From: Bdellovibrio bacteriovorus W
GTDB taxonomy: Bacteria; Bdellovibrionota; Bdellovibrionia; Bdellovibrionales; Bdellovibrionaceae
Length of the DNA: 64,000 nucleotides
Direction: 5' to 3'
Assembly: GCA_000525675.1 (NCBI GenBank)
Contig: CP002190.1
Coordinates: forward strand, 1,984,001-2,048,000
A program made the translations under genes and the position numbers. Under the pieces are notes generated by a model that worked only from the letters and a program-made list of their open reading frames with translations, was not told the DNA's origin and did not search any database. Shown in pieces: positions 1 through 8,202 of this stretch. Position 1 is the first letter of the stretch. Each line of letters starts with the position of its first letter.

Positions 1-549
1 AGCTCCCGTTCCTCCCTCTGCGGTAGGACGGAAAACGCGATGGTTTTTATCAAGGCCCGAGTCAATGACAGCGACCACAATTTTATTGGCATTAGATGCG
101 GCTGGCGTCATGACCGACCACGTCTTAGAGACTCCAAAGTCCGTACTCTTCGTCTGCGAATAGACGTAAGGGTTTCTCGAAATATTATTATAATAAACGT
201 AATCAGATGTAGAGAGCGCTTCAACACTTGAATTCAATTCTTCATCAAAGGCTTTCAAAACGTAGTTCGGCTCGATGTACTCCACGTCGGGATCCTGACG
301 AAGTTCCTCGACATTCAGGGACTCTTGATCGGGCTTAAATGCTACTTGCATCATACCCATGGCTGGGAATGATGCCTTTAAATGGGCTTTGCCAGCAAGT
401 TTTCCGTGACCGACGGCCACACCCCCAGCTGAACTTTTGAATTTAATGAGATATTCGCCGGGAACAACGGCAGGAGTTTCTTGAGCATAGGCTGGCGCCT
501 GAATCATCACAAACGCAAACAAGCTCAATGTAACGGATTTTAACGCCAT
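1..549 (-). CDS. Subtilisin-like serine protease (S8), N-terminal part, cut by window edge
   Basis: The reading frame stays open from an ATG at 549 down to base 1 (183 codons). Residues 1-23 form a signal peptide ending in AYA before Gln. Residues 30-98 look like an inhibitor_I9-type propeptide (GEYLIKF at the start, VEYIEPNYV at the end). The catalytic Asp motif VAVIDSGLD follows, with Asp163. The His and Ser parts of the triad lie outside the window. A good ribosome site (AAAGGAG) precedes the ATG. It is likely an exported protease that matures by propeptide removal, as expected among the degradative enzymes of a predator. The family assignment is firm; the substrate is unknown. Confidence 0.88.
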   Translation of the reverse strand, partial: MALKSVTLSLFAFVMIQAPAYAQETPAVVPGEYLIKFKSSAGGVAVGHGKLAGKAHLKASFPAMGMMQVAFKPDQESLNVEELRQDPDVEYIEPNYVLKAFDEELNSSVEALSTSDYVYYNNISRNPYVYSQTKSTDFGVSKTWSVMTPAASNANKIVVAVIDSGLDKNHRVFRPTAEGGTGA

Positions 550-723
550 GGAACGTGCTCCTTTCCGCTGTCTAAATTCTTCGGCACAACCCCGCCAAAA
601 GTTAAGAGAAGTTTAACTCCTATTTGCTGACCTATTCTGAGACATGCTAAGAGCTTGAAGACATTGAACTAAGCTGATATTTATTTTTACCGATAAGTTT
701 CTTGAAAAGGGAAGCATCTAGAT

Positions 724-1332
724 ATGAAACAACTTCAGAAAATTTTCTTACAAGGTCTTGTGACCTTTCTCCCCATTGCTTTGACTATATATATCATCTA
801 CGCAGGCGTCGCCATTGTCGATAGCTTCTTAGGCGATAGCTTACGAGTGGTTTTGCCAATTTATATTCCTGGATTTGGTTTCCTACTCACAGTGCTTCTA
901 ATTTTCCTTTTGGGATTATTGCTAAACAGCCTCATTGCAGGTGGAATCTTTCAAAAGTTTGAACAACGGCTGACTCAAGTTCCTTTTATTAAAGCAATCT
1001 ACAGTCCCCTGCGCGATTTGATGAATCTCTTTTCCAAAGGTGGCGGTCCGGGCGGCCTTCAGAAGGTTGTTCTTGTCGACATGACAGACACAGGCGTTCG
1101 CGCCTTGGGTCTTGTTACACGAGAAAGTTTTAAAGATGTGCCTGCTATTGAAGCCCATGCTGACGATCGTATCTCGGTTTACATTCCGATGAGTTATGGG
1201 CTGGGAGGTTTCACACTGATGGTTCCTCGATCACGCCTAACCCCGATTGATATGCCTATTGAAAAAGCGATGAGCCTTGCTATTACGGGTTGGGTTAAAA
1301 CGGACAAAAACGATGGTGAAAACCGTGAGTAA
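724..1332 (+). CDS. DUF502 family inner-membrane protein
   Basis: This 202-residue protein has two hydrophobic segments near residues 10-30 and 46-70, followed by a soluble part with FSKGGGPGGLQKVVLVD and the GYGLGGFT-like stretch SYGLGGFTLMVPRS typical of the DUF502 family. No biochemical function is established for the family. A purine-rich AAAAGGGAAG lies upstream of the ATG. The next gene starts inside its last codons (20-nt overlap if the start at 1313 is right), so the two are probably translated together. Confidence 0.85.
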   Translation: MKQLQKIFLQGLVTFLPIALTIYIIYAGVAIVDSFLGDSLRVVLPIYIPGFGFLLTVLLIFLLGLLLNSLIAGGIFQKFEQRLTQVPFIKAIYSPLRDLMNLFSKGGGPGGLQKVVLVDMTDTGVRALGLVTRESFKDVPAIEAHADDRISVYIPMSYGLGGFTLMVPRSRLTPIDMPIEKAMSLAITGWVKTDKNDGENRE

Positions 1333-2752
1333 TCCGCAATCTCCAGACACGACTCTTGGAAAAGCTCTGCGCATTAATAAGGACACAAATCGTTACGGTG
1401 CATTTGCTGAGATCGGCGCTGGTCAAGAAGTCGCCCGTCATTTTTTCCAAGCTGGTAAAGCTTCGCAAACCATTGCAAAAACTATTTCTGCCTATGACAT
1501 GACTGTCAGTGATGACATTTACGGCCGCGAACCCAACGGGCGCTACGTATGTGAACCGCGTTTAGAAAAAATGCTCACCCACGAGTATGACTTAGTTGTG
1601 GATCGCCTCACTTCAGTGCGAGGAAAAGAATCGCGCTTTTTTGCTTTTGCAAATACTGTCGCGACCGCTTCAATCTCTGGAAACAAGCAAACTCAAAAAC
1701 AATCCCATGGCTGGATGGGAGTTCGCTTCCAGACCGAACCCGGTGGTCCTGCCAACGATATTATTCTTCATGTGCGCATGCTTGACCGCGCTCGCCTGCA
1801 ACAACAAGAGGCCTTGGGCGTCCTCGGTGTGAATCTTCTCGACTGCGCGTTTTATCATCTTGATAAAGCCGAAGATTTTATTTCCTACCTTGTTGAAAAC
1901 TTACGTGATGGGCAAATCGTCATCGATGTGATTCGCTTTAAAGGCCCCGCCTTAGCGCACTTTCACCAAGGCTTGATGAATCTAGAGCTAGTGAACCGAG
2001 GTCTGGCAGAAGCTATTTTATTTTCACCGAAAAACGAAATCCTCAATATCTCCGATGCGATCTATGGAAAATCCTTGCTGATTCAACGTGGCACCTTCCG
2101 TCCCGTCACAACCACTCACATCGACGTCTTACAAAAAGGCCTAAAGCAACTCCAAGGAGAAATCCAGAACCACGAGAAAGCCGGCACTGAAATTTTGCCT
2201 ATCATGGAATTGACCATGCATAACCTTCAGACCGATGGTCATATTAACGAAAAAGATTTTTTAGATCGCGTCGAAGCTCTGACGAGTCTTGGAATGCACG
2301 TCATGATTTCAAACTTCTTTTTATTCTATGGACTGAAAAGATTTATTCGTCGCTATAACACTCACTTCATGGCCCTTGTCGTTGGTGCGAGTCACCTCAA
2401 CAAACTCTTCAATGAAAAACATTACGAGAACCTCGAAGGAGGAATTCTCGAAGGTCTTGGTAAGCTGATGGAGCCGAAAACAAAGCTCTACGTCTATCCT
2501 CATAAAACGTCGGATCTTTGCTTAACAACGCGGAGCTTTTTCCCTGATCCTCAACTGCGCCATATCTATTCTTATTTTATTGAGAACAAACAGATTCAAG
2601 ATATTTCGGGCTGCGATGAGACCGATGAGTATCTGCACTCGATTGACGTCATGAAGATGATAGAAAACAGCGATCCCCGCTGGGAATCCTGCGTTCCTGA
2701 GACCGTTCGCGATCTGATTAAAAGCAAAAAATTATTTGGATATCACTCATAA
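1313..2752 (+). CDS. Conserved protein of unknown function, 479 aa
   Basis: A soluble-looking protein without signal peptide or membrane segments. I do not recognise a catalytic motif with confidence. Related proteins of this length have, as I recall, been labelled 'TonB-dependent receptor' or 'nicotinate-nucleotide adenylyltransferase', but nothing in this sequence (no barrel, no plug, no nucleotidyl-transferase HxGH) supports either name. The frame stays open upstream to 1277, but I chose the ATG at 1313, which gives only a 20-nt overlap with the DUF502 gene. It is probably co-transcribed with that gene. Confidence 0.8.
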   Translation: MVKTVSNPQSPDTTLGKALRINKDTNRYGAFAEIGAGQEVARHFFQAGKASQTIAKTISAYDMTVSDDIYGREPNGRYVCEPRLEKMLTHEYDLVVDRLTSVRGKESRFFAFANTVATASISGNKQTQKQSHGWMGVRFQTEPGGPANDIILHVRMLDRARLQQQEALGVLGVNLLDCAFYHLDKAEDFISYLVENLRDGQIVIDVIRFKGPALAHFHQGLMNLELVNRGLAEAILFSPKNEILNISDAIYGKSLLIQRGTFRPVTTTHIDVLQKGLKQLQGEIQNHEKAGTEILPIMELTMHNLQTDGHINEKDFLDRVEALTSLGMHVMISNFFLFYGLKRFIRRYNTHFMALVVGASHLNKLFNEKHYENLEGGILEGLGKLMEPKTKLYVYPHKTSDLCLTTRSFFPDPQLRHIYSYFIENKQIQDISGCDETDEYLHSIDVMKMIENSDPRWESCVPETVRDLIKSKKLFGYHS

Positions 2753-2782
2753 TGCGTGAATGAACTTTCGTTTGTTCACGCA
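2753..2782 (+). other. Stem-loop after the 479-aa gene
   Basis: TGCGTGAA (2753-2760) pairs with TTCACGCA (2775-2782) directly after the stop codon. There is no T-tract behind it, so it is not a convincing intrinsic terminator; it may stabilise the mRNA 3' end. Confidence 0.35.
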
Positions 2783-2930
2783 CCATCGTCCGTAAATAAA
2801 TTGAAGATCCTCACCTTTTCACAGTACTAGGTCTTAAATTTTCCATAATTTTAATGAAAATTGCTCCGTGGCAATCCTTCTTGTGTACATTTGCCCAAAC
2901 ACAACAAGCGTCTTTTTTCACGGAGGAATG

Positions 2931-3683
2931 ATGACGAAAAGCAATCTGTTCAAAAACGCCCTGATGATGACTGCCTTCCTTGCCCTAGCGGCCTGTGCCG
3001 GCAGCAACGGAGAAGAAACCAACCTCGCATCAGGAGTCGAACCAGACGATACTACAATCGAACAACCCTATGACAGCTCTGCTCAGAGCGAAACCCCAGA
3101 CGAAATGGAGATGGTTCAAGAAGCAGCCCTCTCTTCAAGTCAGAAAGCAGCTATCCTAAGAAAATATGATCACTTAGATCGCTCAAGAGTGGTTCCAACA
3201 AAAGCACTTGAAACAGCGGTTCTTTATTTCGATCAAAACAAATCAAAATTGAAAAACCAAAAGTATATTTCCATTCTTGATTTCGGCAAAAGATCGAGCG
3301 TTAAGAGATTCCACATTGTCGATATGAAAACTGGAAAAGTATGGAGCCTGCACGTTTCTCACGGCAAAGGTTCTGATAAAAACCATGACGGCTATGCAGA
3401 GTCATTCAGCAATAGGTCAGGTTCACATGCAAGCTCTATCGGTTACTATATCACCGGCAGTACTTACAATGGATCCAATGGTCTTTCTTTGAGACTTGAT
3501 GGTAAGTCTTCAACAAATTCAGCTGCCCGCGGTCGTGCGATTGTGATCCATGGAGCAAGCTATGTTAAAGATTCCAATAGAATTCAAGGCCGAAGCTGGG
3601 GTTGCCCTGCATTCTCTAAGGCTAACTATAAAGAAGTTATCAGTAAGCTAAAAGGTGGAAGCCTTATCTACGCTCTTAAATAA
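2931..3683 (+). CDS. L,D-transpeptidase-like (YkuD_2-type) lipoprotein
   Basis: A 250-residue lipoprotein with a lipobox LALAAC (Cys22), an acidic linker, and a C-terminal catalytic domain. That domain carries the His motif VIHGAS (His207) and SWGCPAFS with the likely nucleophile Cys225, the H...(S)xGC pattern of murein L,D-transpeptidases in the YkuD_2/PF13645 group. It would act on peptidoglycan stem peptides from the outer-membrane or periplasmic side. The frame runs back to 2868, but GGAGG at 2922-2926 and the signal peptide point to the ATG at 2931 (2928 is also possible). Bdellovibrio uses many such enzymes to modify its own and prey walls. The role here is inferred. Confidence 0.86.
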   Translation: MTKSNLFKNALMMTAFLALAACAGSNGEETNLASGVEPDDTTIEQPYDSSAQSETPDEMEMVQEAALSSSQKAAILRKYDHLDRSRVVPTKALETAVLYFDQNKSKLKNQKYISILDFGKRSSVKRFHIVDMKTGKVWSLHVSHGKGSDKNHDGYAESFSNRSGSHASSIGYYITGSTYNGSNGLSLRLDGKSSTNSAARGRAIVIHGASYVKDSNRIQGRSWGCPAFSKANYKEVISKLKGGSLIYALK

Positions 3684-3698
3684 GTTTTAAAAACAGCC

Positions 3699-3723
3699 GG
3701 GTTCTTAATCGAACCCTCTTTTT
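3699..3723 (+). terminator. Intrinsic terminator, probably bidirectional
   Basis: GGGTTC (3699-3704), loop TTAATC, GAACCC (3711-3716) and a T-rich run on the plus strand; on the minus strand the stem is followed by TTTTT after a short gap. It lies between the convergent L,D-transpeptidase and aminopeptidase genes. Confidence 0.75.
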
Positions 3724-3727
3724 ACGG

Positions 3728-3775
3728 CCCTCTTGCGCTTTCATTCCCTGCGCAAGAGGGCTGATTCTTTTTTCT
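3728..3775 (+). terminator. Second hairpin between convergent genes
   Basis: A perfect 11-bp stem, CCCTCTTGCGC (3728-3738) with GCGCAAGAGGG (3750-3760), followed after seven bases by a T-rich stretch. It backs up the preceding terminator. Confidence 0.65.
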
Positions 3776-3778
3776 AAA

Positions 3779-5332
3779 TTACTTTTCTAAACGCTGAGTT
3801 AAGAAATCAATCAAACACTGCACAGGTTGACCATTGCCACCTGCTGCCGAGTAAACGCCTTGAGCCTTATCTGTCCACGAGTAAACATCTAAGTGCGCCC
3901 ATTTTTTTGCGCCAACAAATCTTTGTAAGAACAATGCCGCAGTGATCGCCCCGCCAAATCCACCGCCTGAATTTTTATAATCAGCAAACGGTGATGAAAG
4001 ATCTGAGATATACTTTTCATAGAGCGGCATTCTCCAGTTGAGATCACCAGAGCGCTGTCCCGATTGAGTCAACTCTTGAGCTAGTTCATCGTCATTAGAG
4101 AAAAGCCCTGCGATATCAACTCCCAACCCCACTTTGATAGCGCCAGTAAGTGTTGCCACGTTGATCACATGACTTGGTTCATCAGCTCCTTTTTGTGTGC
4201 ACGCTACATCTAAGGCATCTGCTAAAACTAAACGACCTTCCGCATCTGTGTTATCGATCTCAACTTTAATTCCATTTCTTGCCGTGATGATGTCACTTGG
4301 ACGGAAAGATTTTCCATCCACTGCATTTTCAGCCAAAGCTAAATAGAAATCCAAAGGAGCTGGATACTGAGAATCAGAAGCCCATTTTGCCAGAGCTAAA
4401 ACACTGGCTGCGCCTCCCATATCTTTTTTCATAAGACGCATCGCCGAGGAAGGTTTGATATCCAAACCACCCGTATCAAATGTAATACCTTTCCCCACAA
4501 GCGCCACAGGCTTTAAAGAACTCTTCTTCGTTGGACGGTAGCTAATGTGGACTAGGCATGGAGGAAACTCAGCACCTGCACCCACAGCTAAGTGTAAGCC
4601 CATCCCCTCTTGCGCAAGCTTTGCGGCATTCCAAACAGTGACTTTCGAATTTTTAGAAAGCTTTAACTCTTTAATGAACTCCGTCGACATACTAGATGGA
4701 TTGATAATGTTCGGTGGTAGGTTCACAAAGTGGCGCGCCAAATTAATTGCCAATGCACGCTGAGAAGCGTCTGCAATGACTTTCTTATCCACTTTTGTTG
4801 CCAGACTTCCCTTCGGCAGGCCATCCATATGTTTACCGGCTTGGTGGACTTTGAAGTTATAAACACCCAAGTCTAATCCGATCAAGGCACCTAGCTCTTG
4901 CTCTTTTTCTAAGGACTCAAAATGGAAAACCACTTGATCCAATTGGTGCGCTTTGATTTGTCCTACTAAGGAACCAAATTGATCACGGGCCCAAGTATAA
5001 GAGTGCTCATCTAAAAGCCCCCCATGGCCTACGCTGTTTTTTGCTTTTGGTTTTAAGAGCCAGACTGGGCCGTCTTGACCGATAAAGTAAACAAACTCTT
5101 TTTCACTCTTGGTAAGAGCTTCTTTTTGCCACTTCAAGCTCTGGCTTTTTACGATTTCTTGAAATCTCTTTGTGGTATCCCCACCTAGGAAGTAAATTTG
5201 CCCCGTTTGGCCCTTGGCAGATGCTTTCTTTCCCTGCTCAAATGAAGAAACCCATGAAGAAATATCTAGGTTGATTTTAGGAGTCGTTTTTTTTGCGCTT
5301 GGCGCTTTCGTTTTTGCCACGTCTTTCCTCAT
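3779..5332 (-). CDS. Leucyl aminopeptidase (M17 family)
   Basis: This is a 517-residue cytosolic metallo-aminopeptidase that removes N-terminal residues from peptides using two metal ions. The catalytic half has the family block VGKGITFDTGG (Lys281 region) and the signature NTDAEGRL at residues 361-368, supplying metal ligands and the catalytic Arg. The N-terminal ~20 residues are Lys/Ala-rich and atypical; the rest has normal family length. It is convergent with the L,D-transpeptidase gene and divergent from the EEP-family gene at 5376. In a predator it fits the final digestion of prey-derived peptides, but that is inference. Confidence 0.93.
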   Translation of the reverse strand: MRKDVAKTKAPSAKKTTPKINLDISSWVSSFEQGKKASAKGQTGQIYFLGGDTTKRFQEIVKSQSLKWQKEALTKSEKEFVYFIGQDGPVWLLKPKAKNSVGHGGLLDEHSYTWARDQFGSLVGQIKAHQLDQVVFHFESLEKEQELGALIGLDLGVYNFKVHQAGKHMDGLPKGSLATKVDKKVIADASQRALAINLARHFVNLPPNIINPSSMSTEFIKELKLSKNSKVTVWNAAKLAQEGMGLHLAVGAGAEFPPCLVHISYRPTKKSSLKPVALVGKGITFDTGGLDIKPSSAMRLMKKDMGGAASVLALAKWASDSQYPAPLDFYLALAENAVDGKSFRPSDIITARNGIKVEIDNTDAEGRLVLADALDVACTQKGADEPSHVINVATLTGAIKVGLGVDIAGLFSNDDELAQELTQSGQRSGDLNWRMPLYEKYISDLSSPFADYKNSGGGFGGAITAALFLQRFVGAKKWAHLDVYSWTDKAQGVYSAAGGNGQPVQCLIDFLTQRLEK

Positions 5333-5375
5333 TATTTGATTGTGATAGTGGAGTTAATGTCCGTAAAATCATAGT

Positions 5376-6395
5376 ATGACGGCATCTGGGTTCACAAATA
5401 TAAAATTTTGCTTATTCAATGCGGAAAATCTGTTTTTAATGTTTGACCGTGAACCCGACGAGAGCGTCCTTGATTTAAAGGATGCGCAATGGAAACGCCT
5501 ATCCAGCTCTATCTATCCGAATAAGTCTTTAAAAAAAGTCCTCGATATCAGCAAAGCCCTTCAAGAAATCGATGCCGATATCGTTATGCTGATTGAAGTC
5601 GGAGGCTTAGAGTCTCTTGCAAATTTGAATAAACTTTTTTTAAGCTCTCAGTACTCCTGCTACCTTGTCGAGGGAAACTCGGACCGTAATATCGATGTCG
5701 GCTTTTTAGTTAAAAAGAATCTACCTTTTGATATTGAACTCAAAAGCAATAAAAACCGCCCTATCAATTATCTCTATCCTCACGAAAGAGAATCCATCGA
5801 AAAAGGCTACTCGGACTCTCAGAACTCCAGCCACTACTTCTCGCGTGATGTGGTGGAATTGCGCTTAAGCCAAGGCGAAAACCCTGCGTTTTTACAAATC
5901 CTATTGACCCATTTAAAATCTCGACTGGATCCAGAGCGCATCGACCCCAATGGTTTTGAACGCCGCCAAGCTGAACTTAAAACCTTGCTTGATATCTACA
6001 CTGAATCTCGCTCTCAAAATAAGATCCCCACAGTGGTGGCAGGCGACTTCAATGGCAACGCCAGCCGTATAGAAACAGATGAAGAGTTTAAAGAGATTTA
6101 CACTCGCACAGATCTTTTAGATGTCTTAGAAGTTTGCCAATTACCACAAGAGGAACGCGCGACTTTTTACCAAGTCAGAAATGGCGGTAGAGCTGATGGA
6201 CGACAGATCGACTTTGTGTTTCTATCAGAAGAACTGCATCCACTTGTGAAACCGCAAAGCGCCTTCGTCTATCAATACAAAAACCACCGTGGAGAAACTC
6301 TTCCCCCACCGCGCAGTTTAGATGCAAAATCACAATTGCCATCAGATCACTACCCCTTGGTTTTTGAAATCGAAAATCTTAAATTGAGTCTCTAA
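5376..6395 (+). CDS. Endonuclease/exonuclease/phosphatase (EEP) family protein
   Basis: A 339-residue protein of the EEP/DNase I-like metal-dependent phosphoesterase fold. Motifs in order: FNAENLF near the N-terminus (Asn), IVMLIEV (metal-binding Glu), VAGDFNGN (catalytic Asp/Asn), and a C-terminal SDHYPLVFE (catalytic His). No signal peptide is evident, so it is probably cytoplasmic. The substrate (nucleic acid, phosphoinositide or other phosphodiester) cannot be told from sequence. No clear Shine-Dalgarno is seen before the ATG. Confidence 0.86.
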   Translation: MTASGFTNIKFCLFNAENLFLMFDREPDESVLDLKDAQWKRLSSSIYPNKSLKKVLDISKALQEIDADIVMLIEVGGLESLANLNKLFLSSQYSCYLVEGNSDRNIDVGFLVKKNLPFDIELKSNKNRPINYLYPHERESIEKGYSDSQNSSHYFSRDVVELRLSQGENPAFLQILLTHLKSRLDPERIDPNGFERRQAELKTLLDIYTESRSQNKIPTVVAGDFNGNASRIETDEEFKEIYTRTDLLDVLEVCQLPQEERATFYQVRNGGRADGRQIDFVFLSEELHPLVKPQSAFVYQYKNHRGETLPPPRSLDAKSQLPSDHYPLVFEIENLKLSL

Positions 6396-6486
6396 AAAAC
6401 TTCCTTCTTGTTTTATTGCAGATTAAATCTTCGCCACGTTCTGAATGATTGACGATTTTGTAAGACAAATTTATCTTTATGACATT

Positions 6487-6876
6487 ATGGCAATGCAAAA
6501 AACGACGATTCCTGAATTTCAAATTTCGACAAAAGTGGTCTACATCCCTTCCGAATCCAAGCCAGAAGAGGGTTACCACTTTTTTGCCTATAAAATTTCA
6601 ATCACAAATACGGGCAATTCACCCGCTCAATTGATGAGTCGCCATTGGACTATCACTGATGCTCTTGGCAAAAAAGAAGAAGTGCGCGGCCCTGGTGTTG
6701 TCGGCATGCAGCCAAAAATCCAACCTGGGCAAACATTTGAGTACGACAGTGCCTGCCCACTTTCGACTAATACCGGCAGTATGCTGGGGAAATACTACTT
6801 CGTAGCCGAAAGTGGCGAGAGTTTTACGGTCGAAGTGCCCGAGTTCTATTTAATTGCTCCACAGGCACTGCATTAA
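6487..6876 (+). CDS. apaG: ApaG domain protein (DUF525)
   Basis: A 129-residue beta-rich protein matching the ApaG/FxLD fold. It has the conserved run NTGNSPAQLMSRHW, the glycine-rich GPGVVG, and a C-terminal FYLIAP. E. coli ApaG is about 125 residues, so I prefer the ATG at 6487 over the upstream in-frame ATG at 6445, which would add 14 residues of poor similarity. The family was once linked to cobalt/magnesium efflux, but its function is not settled. It is a single gene with a 30-60 nt leader. Confidence 0.88.
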   Translation: MAMQKTTIPEFQISTKVVYIPSESKPEEGYHFFAYKISITNTGNSPAQLMSRHWTITDALGKKEEVRGPGVVGMQPKIQPGQTFEYDSACPLSTNTGSMLGKYYFVAESGESFTVEVPEFYLIAPQALH

Positions 6877-6963
6877 AAGCAAAAGTCTAGTTTTCGGAAT
6901 TTTCCTAGCTCTTTCGTAAAAAGCCATGCTAAACCTCGGCCGTTTCAAATTGTCGGGGGTAAA

Positions 6964-7272
6964 ATGGCTTTCTTTACGAATCTGCGCGAGTTTTTAGGTT
7001 TTCCAAAACAAGAAACTTGCCTATGCATGATCGTAAGCGAGCAAGAAGGCGCTGAGATTTGGATCAATGGAGAAAGAACAGAGCACCTCACTCCAAAAGC
7101 CATCGCAATTCCACGAAACTCTGAAGTGAATATCATGCTGCGCCTATACGCCCATGAGGATCACTACGCGACAATCAAATCAGGACATCACCTATCGTTC
7201 TACCACTGCGAACTAGACAGAACTCCCCTACGCCTCGTCCAAGGCGGAAATTACCATTCTCTAGAATACTAA
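6964..7272 (+). CDS. Small PEGA-like domain protein
   Basis: A 102-residue protein. The pattern GAEIWINGERTEHLTPKAI followed by an alternating beta pattern resembles PEGA-type surface-layer beta-sandwich modules (A-I-x-I-N-G...TP). There is no signal peptide, so it may be cytoplasmic, which is unusual for PEGA domains. A GGGGG ribosome site lies just before the ATG. Function unknown. It is the last gene before the structured inverted-repeat region. Confidence 0.7.
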   Translation: MAFFTNLREFLGFPKQETCLCMIVSEQEGAEIWINGERTEHLTPKAIAIPRNSEVNIMLRLYAHEDHYATIKSGHHLSFYHCELDRTPLRLVQGGNYHSLEY

Positions 7273-7614
7273 TTTTTTATAACCACACTCTACGGCGATG
7301 GCTTTTCTTGAAGTAAATACTTCGAGCTTCTGCGTATAACAATCTCAACGTCGTCAAAAGAACGTCAGTATTTAAAGCGAATTTTTTGAAGGCAATAAGG
7401 CTGTGGGCTGGAGAACCCCCTATAAAGTGGGGCTTCGGCGGGCACGACGCCCGCGACCGCCTTTGGCGGTCAAGACAGCCGATTGAGCCTGGACAAAAAT
7501 AGCAGGATGCTATTTTTGAGCTTCAGCCCCAAAGGGGTCAAGGGCAGGAGCCCGCGACATCGCGTCCCCACTTTATAGGGGGTTCTCCAGCTCACGGCCG
7601 TTCGACTTCTTTAA
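7273..7614. other. Gene-free interval dominated by a structured element
   Basis: The 342-bp gap between two convergent genes contains no convincing reading frame. Its first ~125 bp show nothing recognisable; the rest is the inverted-repeat element annotated separately. Confidence 0.8.
7399..7599. repeat. Large inverted-repeat element with nested hairpins (element A)
   Basis: The outer arms, 7399-7432 and 7566-7599, pair over 34 of 34 positions; the only two non-Watson-Crick pairs (7402/7596 and 7406/7592) are G-T, that is G-U wobbles on one RNA strand. Inside lie at least five further hairpins: GCGGGC/GCCCGC (7438-7454), GACCGCC/GGCGGTC with loop TTT (7455-7471), AAAAATAGC/GCTATTTTT with loop AGGAT (7495-7517), GGGC/GCCC with loop AGGA (7542-7553) and CGCG/CGCG (7553-7564), plus CCCC/GGGG at 7527-7537. 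It is far too elaborate for a terminator. It may be a structured RNA, a palindromic mobile repeat, or both. A sibling element lies at 26498-26648. Confidence 0.85.
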
Positions 7615-8202
7615 CTAAGGACTGCGAAGGAAAGTTTTCCAGCCAGAACCATCGCGCTGATAGATGTAGCGTTCATGAAGTCGACCGTCGAGGCCAAACC
7701 AAAATTCTATTTCTTGAGGAACAACCCTCCAACCGCCCCAATTGAGAGGCCGAGGAACAGACTGTCCTTCGAATTGCTTTTCAAACTCTGCCACTCGGCG
7801 CGCAAGCCATTCACGATCTGGAATTTCTTGGCTTTGCTCAGAAGCCCATGCACCGATCTGACTTAGGCGAGAACGAGTTGCAAAATAGTTATCGCTTTCT
7901 GTCGCTGAGATCTTTTTTGCAATACCAGTGATGCGGATTTGTCGCCACATTTGTGGCCAATGAAAATTCAGGCATATATTCGGATTCACCGAAATATCTT
8001 GTCCTTTATGGCTATTGTAGTTGCCAAAAAAAACAAAACCCTCTGAAGAGAAGTCTTTTAAATAGACCACTCTCACAGAGGGAACTCCTTTTGCATCTAC
8101 CGTAGCAACAGACATCGCTGTTGGCTCTGGGATGTTTTGCTCGACCGCCTCTTTTAAAAGGCGATCGAAGTGTTCAAAAGGACTGATCGAAAGATCAAAC
8201 AT
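7615..8202 (-). CDS. pdxH: Pyridoxamine 5'-phosphate oxidase
   Basis: A 195-residue FMN enzyme that oxidises pyridoxamine or pyridoxine 5'-phosphate to pyridoxal 5'-phosphate, the last step of PLP supply. Visible family blocks: RVVYLKDF, the FMN-contacting FFGNYNSHKG, SRLSQIGAWAS, WGGWRV and the C-terminal LHERYIYQRD with the substrate-binding Arg/His. It is slightly shorter than E. coli PdxH because the N-terminal lid is short. Its ATG overlaps the stop codon of the FKBP gene by one base (TAATG), so the two are translationally linked. Confidence 0.95.
   Translation of the reverse strand: MFDLSISPFEHFDRLLKEAVEQNIPEPTAMSVATVDAKGVPSVRVVYLKDFSSEGFVFFGNYNSHKGQDISVNPNICLNFHWPQMWRQIRITGIAKKISATESDNYFATRSRLSQIGAWASEQSQEIPDREWLARRVAEFEKQFEGQSVPRPLNWGGWRVVPQEIEFWFGLDGRLHERYIYQRDGSGWKTFLRSP

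Noticed and set aside
1277-1312. Longer N-terminus for the 479-aa protein
   Set aside because: The upstream in-frame start would overlap DUF502 by 56 nt and add residues of no apparent conservation.
2753-2782. Rho-independent terminator after the 479-aa gene
   Set aside because: Stem is good but there is no T-tract behind it; listed only as a stem-loop.
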